A stretch of DNA of 44,006 nt from Tannerellaceae bacterium (lineage in GTDB: Bacteria > Bacteroidota > Bacteroidia > Bacteroidales > Tannerellaceae): positions 1 through 44,006 of the forward strand of contig JAJQAZ010000032.1 in the NCBI GenBank assembly GCA_021203545.1, in the 5' to 3' direction. The notes beneath the pieces were generated by a model. The model had not been told where the DNA came from. It made no database searches and was given only the letters and a program-made list of their open reading frames with translations. Every line of letters begins with the position of its first letter. Positions within the stretch are counted from its first letter, which is position 1. Of this stretch, positions 8,955 through 17,771 are shown in pieces. Both the position numbers and the translations under genes were made by a program.

Positions 8955-11330
8955 ATGAAAAATTGTAAATGGATTATTCTCACCCTTTTCTTTACGTTAG
9001 GGGTGAATTCTGCTCAGGCTCAGAGTATGCTGGATTTTGTTGAACAATTGAAGCCGTCCGGGCTTTTTGATAACGCAACCAGTTTGTCGAATGATTTTCT
9101 CAAAAATCTTCAGGGCGAAGAGGCTGTGCCTTTTGAATTTGATCCGAAGGCTGCTTTACGTAGTAACCGGATGGATATGGATGAAGATGATATACAGAAA
9201 TCCATAGACGAACAACGCCAAACCAACCAACCTACGATTGATTTAAAAAATGTGGTCTTTGGCCGGGAGATTTTTAGCACCCAGAATCTTACTTTTGCTC
9301 CGGATTTGAATGCTCCAACTCCTAAGAATTATCGCCTGTCTGCCGGTGACGAACTTTTTATTGATGTATGGGGAGATGCGGAATTGCATCTGGAATGTGT
9401 GATTTCGGCTGATGGTGTAATACTTATTCCCAGTGCCGGACCAGTGATGGTAAGTGGATTGACTATTGATGCCGCGGAAAAGCAGATCAAAAGAGAATTA
9501 GGAAAAATTGTTTCCGGCTTGGTTACTGCTGAAGATGATATTCCCGGAACATTTGTTTCTGTTACCTTAGCCAAAATGCGTACCGTAAAAGTAAATATAG
9601 TGGGAGAAGCTGTTGCTCCCGGCACCTATGCTTTACCTGCTTTTTCTACTCTTTTCAATGCCTTGTATGCTGCCGGAGGTGTTAATGATATCGGATCCTT
9701 ACGGCGTATCCGCCTGTTCCGGAACAGTCAGGAGATTGCTACATTGGATGTATATGATTACCTGTTCAATGGCCGCTCTAACACTAATGTTCGCCTCGAA
9801 GAAAATGATATGATCATTGTGGAACCTTATACGCAACTGGTAACGGTAACCGGAAAAGTAAAACGTGAACGCATTTTTGAAGTTAAAGAGGGAGAAACCC
9901 TGAACCAGGTACTTCGCATGGCTGGTGGATTCACCGGAGATGCTTACCGGGAAGATATTCGTATCCGGCGTAAAACCGGACGTCAATATCAGATGGCTAC
10001 AGTGCATAAAGAACACTTTAATGACTTTCAGATGCATGATGGAGATATCTTGATGATTGATTCTGTGATTCCCTTTTATGAAAACCGGGTTATTGTGGCA
10101 GGAGCCGTATGGAGACCGGGTGAATATGAATTGTCGCCGGAGATGAATACCGTTAAACAGTTGATTGATATGGCCAATGGCCTGAAAGGTGATGAATTTC
10201 TGGGACGGGCACAGATTGACCGGTTGAATCCCGATTTTACTAAATCTGTTTTTGCTATAGACATAAAAGGTATCCTGAATGGAACTGCTCCTGACGTTGT
10301 TCTACAAAAGGAGGATGTTTTAATTATTCCTTCTCTTTTTGATCTGTGTGAAGCTTATACTATTAAGGTAAGTGGAGCGGTAAATGTTCCTAAAACTCTT
10401 CCCTATAGTTATAATATGACTGTTGAAGATGCTATTATAAAAGCCGGAGGCCTGAAAGAATCTGCGGCAACTGTAAATGTAGAAGTTGCCCGGCGGATTA
10501 AAAATCCCGGATCTACAGAGTCTACCAATGTGATAGCTGAACGATTTAGTTTTACCCTTAGCGATGAGTTAGTTTACGAACATGGGGAAGAACTGTTTAC
10601 CCTGGAACCTTTTGATGAGGTATATGTGCGTTATTCCCCGGGATATTCAAAACAACAGGTTATAAAAATTAATGGGGAAGTAGCCTTTGAAGGGGATTAT
10701 GTATTAGCTGAAAAGAATTCCCGTTTGAGTGACCTGGTAAAGCAGGCAGGAGGAGTTACTCCGGATGCATATGTAAAAGGGGCCAGTTTGAAACGTAGAG
10801 TTACTGAAGATGAATTACGCCGTATAGAAACCCTGATGGATTTGAATGGAGGCCGGATCAGCGATTCGTTGAGTCTGGCTGATATTGATCTGAAAACATA
10901 TGCTGTTGGTGTGGATCTCGAAAAAGCATTGTCTCAAAAAGGAAGTTATTATGACCTGGTATTACAGGATGGAGATGAATTATATGTTCCCCAGTTTCAG
11001 AGTATTGTAAAAGTAAGTGGAAAAGTAACGTATCCGAATAGTTTTACCTATACCAATCGTTTGTCGGTAAAAGATTGTATTTTACAGGCTGGTGGATATA
11101 ATGAAAGTGCACGCAAATATCCTATTGTTGTTTATATGAATGGAACAGTTGCCACAACAAAGAAGTGGCTGTTTGGTAAAAAATATCCCAAAGTAGAACC
11201 CGGATGCGAAATTATTGTGCCAACCAAATCAGCACGTAGCTTGCGTAGCCTGCAGGAAATCATGACATTGGCCAGTTCAACTACTTCTATTGCTGCTATG
11301 GTAGCATCTATTATTAATTCGATGAAATAA
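8955..11330 (+). CDS. SLBB-repeat polysaccharide export protein (Wza-like), intact copy
   Basis: A 791-residue outer-membrane export protein. I chose the ATG at 8955 because it opens directly into a signal peptide (MKNCKWIILTLFF...SAQAQ). The in-frame ATG at 8910 adds 15 residues that do not resemble a signal peptide. A poly-export domain (NYRLSAGDELFIDVWGDAEL, ~residues 140-160 onward) is followed by repeated SLBB domains. They are recognisable by recurring V.GAV..PG.Y and G.EL..PQ patterns, for example at VNIVGEAVAPGTY, VAGAVWRPGEYEL and VSGKVTYPNSF. It would form the periplasm-spanning/outer-membrane conduit with Wzz. Its sequence defines where copy 1 (5259-7631) is broken, and it may functionally replace that copy. 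It ends before an AGTAGT repeat and a shared terminator. Confidence 0.9.
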   Translation: MKNCKWIILTLFFTLGVNSAQAQSMLDFVEQLKPSGLFDNATSLSNDFLKNLQGEEAVPFEFDPKAALRSNRMDMDEDDIQKSIDEQRQTNQPTIDLKNVVFGREIFSTQNLTFAPDLNAPTPKNYRLSAGDELFIDVWGDAELHLECVISADGVILIPSAGPVMVSGLTIDAAEKQIKRELGKIVSGLVTAEDDIPGTFVSVTLAKMRTVKVNIVGEAVAPGTYALPAFSTLFNALYAAGGVNDIGSLRRIRLFRNSQEIATLDVYDYLFNGRSNTNVRLEENDMIIVEPYTQLVTVTGKVKRERIFEVKEGETLNQVLRMAGGFTGDAYREDIRIRRKTGRQYQMATVHKEHFNDFQMHDGDILMIDSVIPFYENRVIVAGAVWRPGEYELSPEMNTVKQLIDMANGLKGDEFLGRAQIDRLNPDFTKSVFAIDIKGILNGTAPDVVLQKEDVLIIPSLFDLCEAYTIKVSGAVNVPKTLPYSYNMTVEDAIIKAGGLKESAATVNVEVARRIKNPGSTESTNVIAERFSFTLSDELVYEHGEELFTLEPFDEVYVRYSPGYSKQQVIKINGEVAFEGDYVLAEKNSRLSDLVKQAGGVTPDAYVKGASLKRRVTEDELRRIETLMDLNGGRISDSLSLADIDLKTYAVGVDLEKALSQKGSYYDLVLQDGDELYVPQFQSIVKVSGKVTYPNSFTYTNRLSVKDCILQAGGYNESARKYPIVVYMNGTVATTKKWLFGKKYPKVEPGCEIIVPTKSARSLRSLQEIMTLASSTTSIAAMVASIINSMK

Positions 11331-11434
11331 AGTAGTCAAGTAGTTATCAGCCCTTGTGGGCTTAGTAGTCAGCGTTCGCTTTGCTCACTGGTAGTCAAGT
11401 AGAAAAATAAATATAAATAAATTATTCCTGAAGT
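11331..11434 (+). repeat. AGTAGT-type intergenic repeat with small hairpin
   Basis: A non-coding stretch starting at the SLBB stop. It repeats AGTAGT every ~25-27 bp with variable inserts. One insert is the hairpin AGCCC-TTGT-GGGCT at ~11350-11363 and another is CGTTCGCTTTGCTCACT. The same words occur inverted at 13530-13607 and again near 14811, so this is a dispersed family rather than a local accident. Confidence 0.6.
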
Positions 11435-11461
11435 AAAAGAGTCCTTATTTAGGACTCTTTT
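11435..11461. terminator. Bidirectional terminator between convergent genes
   Basis: An 11 bp perfect stem (11435-11445 with 11451-11461), flanked by A and T runs on either side. It works in both directions between the SLBB gene (+) and the metallophosphoesterase (-), whose stop codon at 11445-11447 lies inside the hairpin. Confidence 0.8.
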
Positions 11462-12638
11462 GTTGTTCAATATCCTCGGGTGATGTTCTTAACGTCAGCA
11501 CTGTTAATTCCGGGAAAGCTCCGATTCGCATGGGGTAAAAAGTATTGCCTACACCCTGGTTTACGTACATTTTTTGTCCGAAATGGTCATACAGTCCGGC
11601 CCACTCTTTATATTTTAAAACAGCCGGGGATAAGTTTCCGAATCGTAATTGAAATGCATGTGTATGTCCGGCCAGCATCAGGTCTATATCCGTAGTAGGA
11701 AGTACTTCTCCATGCCAATGGCTGGGGTCGTGGCTTAATAGAATAGTAAACATCTGTTTATCTACAGGTCCGTATGCTTTTTCCAGATCGCCGTATTGCT
11801 GGAAGGGTGGTTCTCCCCAGTTTTCTACGCCAACGATAGCAATCGTGTCGTTATTCCTTGTAATATGCCGGTGTTCGTTTTTTAGGAGTATCCATCCCCA
11901 GTTTCCTTCAATTTCCATTAAGCGTTCAAAATTCCGTTCCTTTTCATCCGGATGATTCCAGTCGTAGTAATCTCCATAATCATGGTTACCTAATATGGAA
12001 TAGACTCCATACGGTGCTTCGAGGCTGGATAATACATCGAGGAAAGGTTCCATTTCAACACTCCTGTCATTTACAATGTCACCGGTAAAGAAAATAATAT
12101 CAGGCTTCAGCTCGTTAATTTTTTTCACCACCCTTTTAACAAAACGTGTGTTTTTTCCGAAACTTCCCAGATGAAAGTCTGAAAACTGTACAATCCGAAA
12201 ACCATCAAAACCTTCCGGAAGTCTTTTTAAAGTAATGGTCTCCTCTTTAACGATTAATCGTGTCCGGCCAACAGCAGCACCATAAATAATTAAAACCATG
12301 GTAATACCCGCAATGCCCACACCGATAATCATATTGAGTTCATACTGGCTTTTCTGGCGTCGTGAAAAAGGAAAAATAACGATTAGCCAGTAAAGCAGAA
12401 AAAGTAACTTCGGAATGTTAAACAACAAAAAGAGGAATACGCCCCAACGCATATTATGAAAATACATCAGGTCGAACCCATATACAACCAGGAATCCTAT
12501 TGAATAGAGAATAGAAAAGACACTGAAAACAAGAAAAATCTTGTTATCAAAGTTCGACAATGTACGGATAAACCGGTACATAATAATATCGGCATTAATA
12601 CCAATAATAACAATTAAAAAAGCGATAATGAGTATCAT
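11445..12638 (-). CDS. Membrane-anchored calcineurin-like metallophosphoesterase
   Basis: A 397-residue protein with about four N-terminal membrane helices (residues ~1-125). A catalytic domain of the calcineurin-like (YkuE/YaeI-type) phosphoesterases follows. Metal-binding motifs are in the expected order: SDFHLGSFG (DxH), FFTGDIVND (GDxxD), LGNHDYGD (GNHD), LLSHDP (histidine) and LAGHTHAFQ (GHxH). The YaeI/YkuE group includes enzymes acting on lipid substrates, but the substrate here is not identifiable. It follows the nitroreductase by 63 bp in the same direction, so the two may be co-transcribed. The frame is intact. Confidence 0.9.
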   Translation of the reverse strand: MILIIAFLIVIIGINADIIMYRFIRTLSNFDNKIFLVFSVFSILYSIGFLVVYGFDLMYFHNMRWGVFLFLLFNIPKLLFLLYWLIVIFPFSRRQKSQYELNMIIGVGIAGITMVLIIYGAAVGRTRLIVKEETITLKRLPEGFDGFRIVQFSDFHLGSFGKNTRFVKRVVKKINELKPDIIFFTGDIVNDRSVEMEPFLDVLSSLEAPYGVYSILGNHDYGDYYDWNHPDEKERNFERLMEIEGNWGWILLKNEHRHITRNNDTIAIVGVENWGEPPFQQYGDLEKAYGPVDKQMFTILLSHDPSHWHGEVLPTTDIDLMLAGHTHAFQLRFGNLSPAVLKYKEWAGLYDHFGQKMYVNQGVGNTFYPMRIGAFPELTVLTLRTSPEDIEQQKSPK

Positions 12639-12701
12639 AGTTATGGTTTGGTGATAATGTTATTCCAGTAAATAACACTTTTATGCGCAGTTAAGTTTAA
12701 T

Positions 12702-13445
12702 TTATAGGAATCCTTGCTTCCGTAGAACTTCTAAAAACACCTCTGAAAAGTACTCATTATTCTTTTTAGTATACCGGATATCCGTGAAAACCTGTGCCAA
12801 GGTCTCTTTCCGGTTTTCTTTCACATAATTGATATTAGTTTCCAATTCCTCTTTCTCTTTGTAGAGTTGATGAATGGCTTCTGGAGTATAATCTTTGTAT
12901 TCTTCCGTATGGAAGATTGCTTCCAGCGGCAGGCGTTCCGGTTGGGCCGGATCGTGTGCCGGGTAACCAACAGTTACTGTTGTAACAGGAACTACCAGGT
13001 GGGGGAGATTTAACGCGTCAATAATAGGACTTGCGTTATAAGTTGTAGTGCCCAGGTAACAAATACCTAATCCTTTTTCTTCGGCTGCCGTGCAGAAAGC
13101 CTGTGCAAACAACATCGAATCAATAGTCGCAGCGATAAACGTCTGAAAGTTATCAAACCCCGGTTCAGCATTCCGTTGCTCCGCCCATTTTACAAACCGG
13201 TTTGCATCTGCGCAGAAAGTCAACACTACAGGTGCTGTTTTTACCATGGGCTGGTTAAAGTGTGCCGGAGCCAATTCTTCTTTTTTTGCCATATCGCGTG
13301 TTACCACTACGCTGTAAAGCTGCATATTTCCTGTATTGGAAGCCCGTGCCGCAACATCCAGTAACTCATTCAAAAGGCAGTCAGGAATATCCTGCTCTGT
13401 ATATTGCCGGATTGTTTTCCGGTTTTTCATACTGTTTAAAAGCAT
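12702..13445 (-). CDS. Nitroreductase-family FMN oxidoreductase
   Basis: A 247-residue protein of the nitroreductase fold. The N-terminal block MKNRKTIRQYTEQDIP contains the Arg residues that contact FMN phosphate. The segment ARASNTGNMQLYSVVVTRD is the FMN/dimer-interface motif, GLGICYLGTTTYN is the glycine-rich FMN loop, and VTVGYPAHDP closes the domain. The layout resembles NfsA/FRP-like NADPH-dependent nitro/quinone reductases. The first five residues may be extra, because an internal ATG at residue 6 is an equally good start. A TACCTTTG promoter box lies 14 bp upstream of the annotated ATG. The physiological substrate is unknown. Confidence 0.88.
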   Translation of the reverse strand: MLLNSMKNRKTIRQYTEQDIPDCLLNELLDVAARASNTGNMQLYSVVVTRDMAKKEELAPAHFNQPMVKTAPVVLTFCADANRFVKWAEQRNAEPGFDNFQTFIAATIDSMLFAQAFCTAAEEKGLGICYLGTTTYNASPIIDALNLPHLVVPVTTVTVGYPAHDPAQPERLPLEAIFHTEEYKDYTPEAIHQLYKEKEELETNINYVKENRKETLAQVFTDIRYTKKNNEYFSEVFLEVLRKQGFL

Positions 13446-13458
13446 ATTCTTTTTGTTG

Positions 13459-13466
13459 CAAAGGTA
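13459..13466 (-). promoter_or_regulatory. Bacteroidetes -7 box for the nitroreductase
   Basis: Reads TACCTTTG on the - strand, matching the TAnnTTTG consensus of the primary Bacteroidetes sigma factor. It is so close to the ATG (13445) that the transcript leader would be very short, which favours the internal ATG at residue 6 (13430) as the real start. Confidence 0.55.
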
Positions 13467-13529
13467 GGGAAAAGGAGTTAAGTAGTCAAGTAGTAAGTAG
13501 TCAAGAAGTGAAGTGCAAAAATCTACTTA

Positions 13530-13607
13530 ACTACTAACGAACATAGTGAGTGATGACTACTAGTGAGTAAAGCGAACGATAACTACTAACGAATGAAATG
13601 AGTGATA
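13530..13607. repeat. Three 26 bp tandem repeats
   Basis: ACTACT recurs at 13530, 13556, 13582 and 13608, exactly 26 bp apart, giving three full units. Units 1 and 3 share the word AACGAA followed by GAGTGAT. In unit 2 the insert runs the other way (AGTGAGTAAAGCGAACGAT). It lies directly upstream of the DUF362 promoter. Earlier sequence (13475-13520) holds more AGTAGT words and a 10 bp inverted match to 13524-13533. The units are too few and lack unique spacers, so this is not a CRISPR array. Confidence 0.75.
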
Positions 13608-13620
13608 ACTACTTTTTAAT

Positions 13621-13628
13621 TATCTTTG
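13621..13628 (+). promoter_or_regulatory. Bacteroidetes -7 box for the DUF362 gene
   Basis: TATCTTTG matches TAnnTTTG and lies 22 bp before the ATG at 13651. The 26 bp tandem repeats end only 13 bp upstream, so they overlap the expected -33 region and changes in repeat number could affect it. Confidence 0.65.
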
Positions 13629-13650
13629 CACCTAATTAGAAAAAGCGATT

Positions 13651-14769
13651 ATGACTAAGTCAAAAGTGTATTTTACCAATTTAAGGACCACCCCTTCATC
13701 CAATTTATTAGATAAGTTGGAACGTGTCGTAAAACGTGCGGGTATTGCGGATATAGATTTTAAAGATAAATTTGTAGCTATTAAAATTCATTTTGGTGAG
13801 CCGGGTAATCTGGCTTATATCCGTCCCAATTATGCGGCTCGTATAGCAACATTATTGCGTAGTCTGGGGGCAAAGCCATTCCTGACGGATTCCAATACCC
13901 TTTATTCCGGTCGCCGTTCCAATGCTGTTGACCATTTGCAGAGTGCATGGGAAAACGGATTTAACCCATTATCGGCTAAATGCGATGTGGTTATTGCAGA
14001 TGGTATCAAAGGAACAGACTACCGGGAAATACCCATCAATGGAGAATATTGTAAAGCCCCAAAGATCGGTACTGCTGTAGTAGATGCTGATATCATATTA
14101 TCCATGAACCACTTTAAAGGACATGAACAGTCCGGTTTTGGCGGAGCATTAAAAAATCTGGGCATGGGATGCGCCAGTGTAGGAGGTAAACTGGAACTTC
14201 ATTCGGCTTCGCAACCGGTTGTGAACCGTGAAGAGTGTGTTAGTTACCGCATTTGTGAAAAATATTGTGCGCACGATGCTATCCATCTGGATGATACAAA
14301 GATTGCGGTTATCAATTATGATCAATGTGTGGGTTGTGGACAGTGTGTGGCTTTATGCCAGTATGATGCTGCCGTTATGGGCGACTCCGATACCTCAGAG
14401 CGGTTAAATTATAAAATAGCCGAATATACAAAAGCTGTTTTGCAGGATAAACCTCATTTTCATATCAGCTTTATTATGAATGTTTCTCCCGAATGCGACT
14501 GCTGGAACCATAACGATGCGGCTATTGTTCCTGATTTGGGGATTGCCGCTTCTTTCGATCCGGTAGCATTGGATCAGGCATGTGCCGATCTGGTAACTGC
14601 TGCTCCGGTGCTTAATAATAACAGGATCAGTGATATTCATTCACGCGATCATCTGGTTGGAGAAGATAAGTTTTGCCTGATTCATCCGGATACCAACTGG
14701 AAAGCCGGTTTAGAACATGCCGAAAAAATTGGCATCGGAACCCGGGAATATGAATTGGTAAAAGTTTAG
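13651..14769 (+). CDS. DUF362 protein with ferredoxin-like 4Fe-4S domain
   Basis: A 372-residue protein with an N-terminal DUF362 domain (KVYFTNLRTTP, KIHFGEPGN, LTDSNTLYSGRR, NHFKGHEQSGFGGALKNLGMG). A two-cluster ferredoxin insert lies at residues ~194-235. The second cluster is canonical (CVGCGQCVALC). The first reads CVSYRICEKYC, where Tyr199 stands in the place of the second cysteine of CxxCxxCxxxC. TAC for TGC is one G-to-A change. Cluster 1 is therefore probably lost or altered. The family's reaction is unknown to me; it is common in anaerobes. A GC-rich hairpin covers its stop codon and mnmE follows. Confidence 0.85.
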   Translation: MTKSKVYFTNLRTTPSSNLLDKLERVVKRAGIADIDFKDKFVAIKIHFGEPGNLAYIRPNYAARIATLLRSLGAKPFLTDSNTLYSGRRSNAVDHLQSAWENGFNPLSAKCDVVIADGIKGTDYREIPINGEYCKAPKIGTAVVDADIILSMNHFKGHEQSGFGGALKNLGMGCASVGGKLELHSASQPVVNREECVSYRICEKYCAHDAIHLDDTKIAVINYDQCVGCGQCVALCQYDAAVMGDSDTSERLNYKIAEYTKAVLQDKPHFHISFIMNVSPECDCWNHNDAAIVPDLGIAASFDPVALDQACADLVTAAPVLNNNRISDIHSRDHLVGEDKFCLIHPDTNWKAGLEHAEKIGIGTREYELVKV

Positions 14770-14784
14770 CGGCCCGGCCGCTAA
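14766..14784. terminator. GC-rich hairpin over the DUF362 stop codon
   Basis: A perfect 9 bp inverted repeat (14766-14774 with 14776-14784) around a single C, containing GCGGCC/GGCCGC. It includes the TAG stop. There is no strong U tract, so it may be an mRNA 3'-end stabiliser rather than a classic terminator. The GC content contrasts sharply with the AT-rich surroundings. Confidence 0.5.
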
Positions 14785-14978
14785 GTAGTTGGTAGATAGT
14801 AGTTGGTAGTACACTCGCTTTGCTCGTTTAGTAGAAAATACTTCTTTAAAGCTATTATCTCTGATTAGTAAAATAAAAAGAATTTAAAATAAGTAGTTTG
14901 TGGGATAGTGTTAGATAAATATATTTTGTGGTAAAGGTATGTTCTACTAACTACTAACTACCAACTACTAACTACTGA
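14784..14978. repeat. Inverted-repeat pair with heptamer tandem repeat upstream of mnmE
   Basis: TAGTAGTTGGTAGT at 14797-14810 has a perfect 14 bp inverted copy at 14957-14970. The right arm lies in five tandem heptamers of consensus CTACTAA (14944-14978) that end 4 bp before the mnmE ATG. Between the arms is AT-rich, non-coding DNA including the word CACTCGCTTTGCTCG seen in the other AGTAGT repeats. No clear mnmE promoter box could be picked. Confidence 0.65.
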
Positions 14979-14982
14979 AAAA

Positions 14983-16374
14983 ATGAACGATACGATTTGT
15001 GCTGTTTCTACAGCTCCGGGAACAGGTGGAATAGCTGTCATACGGGTATCCGGTCCGGATGCTATCCGTATAACGGATAGGATTTTTCAACCGCGTAAAG
15101 CAGGAAAAGCTTTGTCTTCCCAGCCGGCTTATACGCTCCATTATGGTAGTATTGTGGATAATGATAGTATTATAGACGATGTAATGGTGGCTTTATTTCG
15201 TACTCCTCACTCTTTTACCGGTGAGGATACAACAGAGATTACCTGTCATGGATCGGTCTTTATTCAGCAACAAATTATGCAGTTGCTTGTCCGTAAGGGG
15301 GCACGTACTGCTTTACCCGGTGAATTTACCCAACGGGCATTCCTGAATGGTAAAATGGACCTTAGCCAGGCTGAGGCGGTTGCGGATTTGATAGCTTCTA
15401 CTTCGGCAGGTATGCATAAACTGGCTATCAACCAGATGCGGGGAGGCTTTAGTCGTGAACTGGCTAAACTGCGGGAACAGTTACTTGATTTTACCTCATT
15501 GATTGAACTTGAACTTGATTTCAGTGAGGAAGATGTAGAGTTTGCCGACCGTGCCAATCTTCGGGAACTGGCACATACAATTGAACAGGCTATCAGCCGG
15601 CTGGTAGATTCCTTCAGTGTAGGGAATGCAGTTAAAAACGGTATTCCTGTAGCTATTGTCGGAGAGACCAATGCCGGTAAATCTACCTTACTCAACTTAT
15701 TGATAGGAGAGGAGAAAGCTATCGTTTCCGATATTCACGGAACAACCCGCGATGTGATAGAAGATACAATCAACCTGTCAGGCATTACTTTCCGCTTTAT
15801 TGATACCGCCGGGATCCGCGAAACCAATGATCAGATAGAAAGCCTGGGTATCGAACGTACCTTTCATAAATTGAGTCAGGCCTCTATTGTGTTGTGGGTA
15901 ATCGACTCCACTTCGTCTACCGCACAGATTTCCCAATTAGGAGAACAGATTACAGCATTAGCAACAGATAAAAAGCTGGTATTGGTATTCAATAAAGCAG
16001 ACCTTTTAACATCAGATGACCGTCAGCGTGCAGAGGCAATGTTACCGGATATACACGGTGAACGTATCTTCATCTCTGCTAAAAACAAAGAAAATACAGA
16101 AGTCTTGAATGAGTTATTGATTCGTCTGGCCGGTATTCCTGAAATATCAGGGCAGGATATTATTGTAACCAATGTACGCCATTACGAAGCGTTAGCCAAA
16201 GCCCGCGATGCCATCCAACGGGTCATCGACGGACTTCATTTAAATATCAGTGGCGATTTCCTCAGCCAGGATATCAGGGAATGTATTCATTATCTGGGAG
16301 AAATAACCGGTGGTACCATTGGCACAGAGGAAATTTTAGGCTCAATTTTCAGCCGCTTCTGTATCGGAAAATAG
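14983..16374 (+). CDS. mnmE: tRNA modification GTPase MnmE (TrmE)
   Basis: With MnmG it makes the cm(n)m5 modification at U34 of tRNAs. The 463-residue protein has the folate-binding N-terminal domain (ICAVSTAPGTGGIAVIRVSG), a helical domain and an inserted G domain. G-domain motifs are GETNAGKST (P-loop), GTTRD (switch), DTAG (G3) and NKAD (G4). The C-terminal FCIGK motif carries the cysteine needed for modification. It is full length and intact in spite of the decay seen nearby. A heptamer repeat sits immediately before the start codon. A palindrome follows 6 bp after the stop. Confidence 0.98.
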   Translation: MNDTICAVSTAPGTGGIAVIRVSGPDAIRITDRIFQPRKAGKALSSQPAYTLHYGSIVDNDSIIDDVMVALFRTPHSFTGEDTTEITCHGSVFIQQQIMQLLVRKGARTALPGEFTQRAFLNGKMDLSQAEAVADLIASTSAGMHKLAINQMRGGFSRELAKLREQLLDFTSLIELELDFSEEDVEFADRANLRELAHTIEQAISRLVDSFSVGNAVKNGIPVAIVGETNAGKSTLLNLLIGEEKAIVSDIHGTTRDVIEDTINLSGITFRFIDTAGIRETNDQIESLGIERTFHKLSQASIVLWVIDSTSSTAQISQLGEQITALATDKKLVLVFNKADLLTSDDRQRAEAMLPDIHGERIFISAKNKENTEVLNELLIRLAGIPEISGQDIIVTNVRHYEALAKARDAIQRVIDGLHLNISGDFLSQDIRECIHYLGEITGGTIGTEEILGSIFSRFCIGK

Positions 16375-16379
16375 TTTGA

Positions 16380-16393
16380 TACCCCAAGGGGTA
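16380..16393. terminator. Palindrome after mnmE
   Basis: TACCCCAAGGGGTA is a perfect 14 bp palindrome. A second small hairpin (TCCTTA-GTT-TAAGGA) follows at 16399-16413. The two lie between the convergent ends of mnmE and the GH43-like remnant and are plausible terminators, though without a U tract. Confidence 0.45.
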
Positions 16394-16406
16394 AACAATC
16401 CTTAGT

Positions 16407-16717
16407 TTAAGGAAGATGATAAACCTCGTAACTTTGGGTTACACCGTTTTCATTAAAAGAATCAACTGAAAAATAATACTCCGAATTTTTGTTGAAGAAA
16501 CGGAATACAGATTCTGTATTGTGTACCATGAGGGCACTTCTTTGTAATATTCCAGAACGGGATCTGCAGCTTCCCGGTACGAATTGCCCCCGGGTTGGAA
16601 ACGGTAATTTAAATCTATGGGATTAGCAACTATGCGCAAATATGTTTCCTGTGCCTGTAAGGGAAATGTAAAGGATAGAAACAGGATGAATAAAATATAG
16701 TATTTATAATTTATCAT
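16407..16717 (-). pseudogene. GH43-like secreted protein with internal deletion (both ends kept)
   Basis: The first ~60 codons encode a signal peptide (PLQAQ) and NPIDLNYRFQP...YREAADPVLEYYK, the start of a five-bladed-propeller glycosidase. Immediately afterwards the frame becomes non-homologous and stops at 16439. In a second frame the same DNA reads RSALMVHNTESVFRFFNKNS and then EYYFSVDSFNENGVTQSYEV, ending at 16407. That matches the C-terminal end of such proteins (VDSFNENGVT). The middle of the gene, normally several hundred codons, is missing, and the join is out of frame. This is a deletion remnant at the 3' end of the PUL. Residual homology beyond GH43-like is my inference. Confidence 0.7.
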
Positions 16718-16821
16718 GGTATAAAATATTATTCAATTACCGTTAGCATTAATGCGGTCGCGGATCAAGTCCGGGAGCAGGAATATGTTCTTATTTTTCT
16801 TATGTTGAGTTCTATAAAAAC

Positions 16822-17765
16822 TTACTTCTTTTGTAGTAATCCTGTTTGTTTTATTTTTTGGATGGAGCCGTCAGGATTGTAATACAATTTATCAAAGCAG
16901 ATAGAACGGAGGTTGCCTTGTCCGGATAATACACAGTTATGATAAAAAGCGTACCACTGGCCTTTATATTCAACAATAGAACCGTGGCTGGTGTCGCATC
17001 CGGTTGGATCCAGGTATACACCGCCGTATGTCCAGGGTCCTAATGGATTTGTACTGGTAGCGTAGTTGAGGCGGTTATTCCCTTTTCCGTTTTCTGAATG
17101 ATTATCGGCATAGGAGAGGTAATATACCCCATCTTTTTTATGAACCCATGCCGCTTCGTGGAAATCCACCAGTCCTTCCATAAATGTAAGAGGTTCGGCC
17201 AGTTCCAGCATATTTTCTTTTAACGGGGCACCGGCACATCTGCCACCACCGCCATAGTAGAAATAAGCCTGTCCATTATCGTCTACAAAAACACAGGGAT
17301 CAATCATGGCAAAGGTATCATCTCCCAACCCCTGCACATAGCCCTGTACAACGAAATCGCCAGCAGGTTTCTTACTGGTAGCTACTCCCACTTTCCATGT
17401 ATTGTTCCAGTCTGTTCCGCTGGGGTGGGGAAATAAAAGTAATAGGTTCCATCCTTATAAGCACAATCGGGTGCCCACATAAAACCACCTTCCGAACGTC
17501 CCAACGGTACATCCGAAGAACGAAGTATTTCGCCGTGATCTACCCAGTTTACCATATCATCTGTTGAGAATACATGGTATTGATCCATCAGGTCACATCC
17601 ACGGGGAGGATCGATGTCGTGAGAAGCATATACATATAACCGGCCGTCTTCCCATACATGGGCAGAGGGATCGGCCGTATACATATGGCGGATGAATGGA
17701 TTCTCCTGCCCATAACACAAAATAGTTGTATAAAAGAATAGTTGTAATAAAATAACTCGTTTCAT
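16822..17765 (-). pseudogene. Glycoside hydrolase family 43, copy 2, frameshifted
   Basis: Paralogue of the intact GH43 at 21734-22738. It has a signal peptide, then MYTADPSAHVWEDGRLYVYASHD with the Asp expected as catalytic base. WAPDCAYK carries the pKa-modulating Asp and FHEAAWVHK the catalytic Glu. The frame is lost after YYFYFP in CCCC-A-CCCC (plus-strand G run 17427-17430). One additional C restores HPSGTDWNNTWKVGVATS, matching the paralogue, and the rest is open to 16822. It follows the SGNH/GH fusion by 6 bp. All catalytic residues are still encoded, so the lesion may be recent or a sequencing error. Confidence 0.85.
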
Positions 17766-17771
17766 ATAAAA

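Noticed and set aside
13530-13607. Possible CRISPR array from 26 bp periodic repeats
   Set aside because: Only three units, no unique spacers of constant length, one insert inverted, and no cas genes.
16718-16821. Remnant coding sequence between the two broken GH43-like genes
   Set aside because: Short - strand readings there shift frame and match nothing I recognise, so no feature is claimed.
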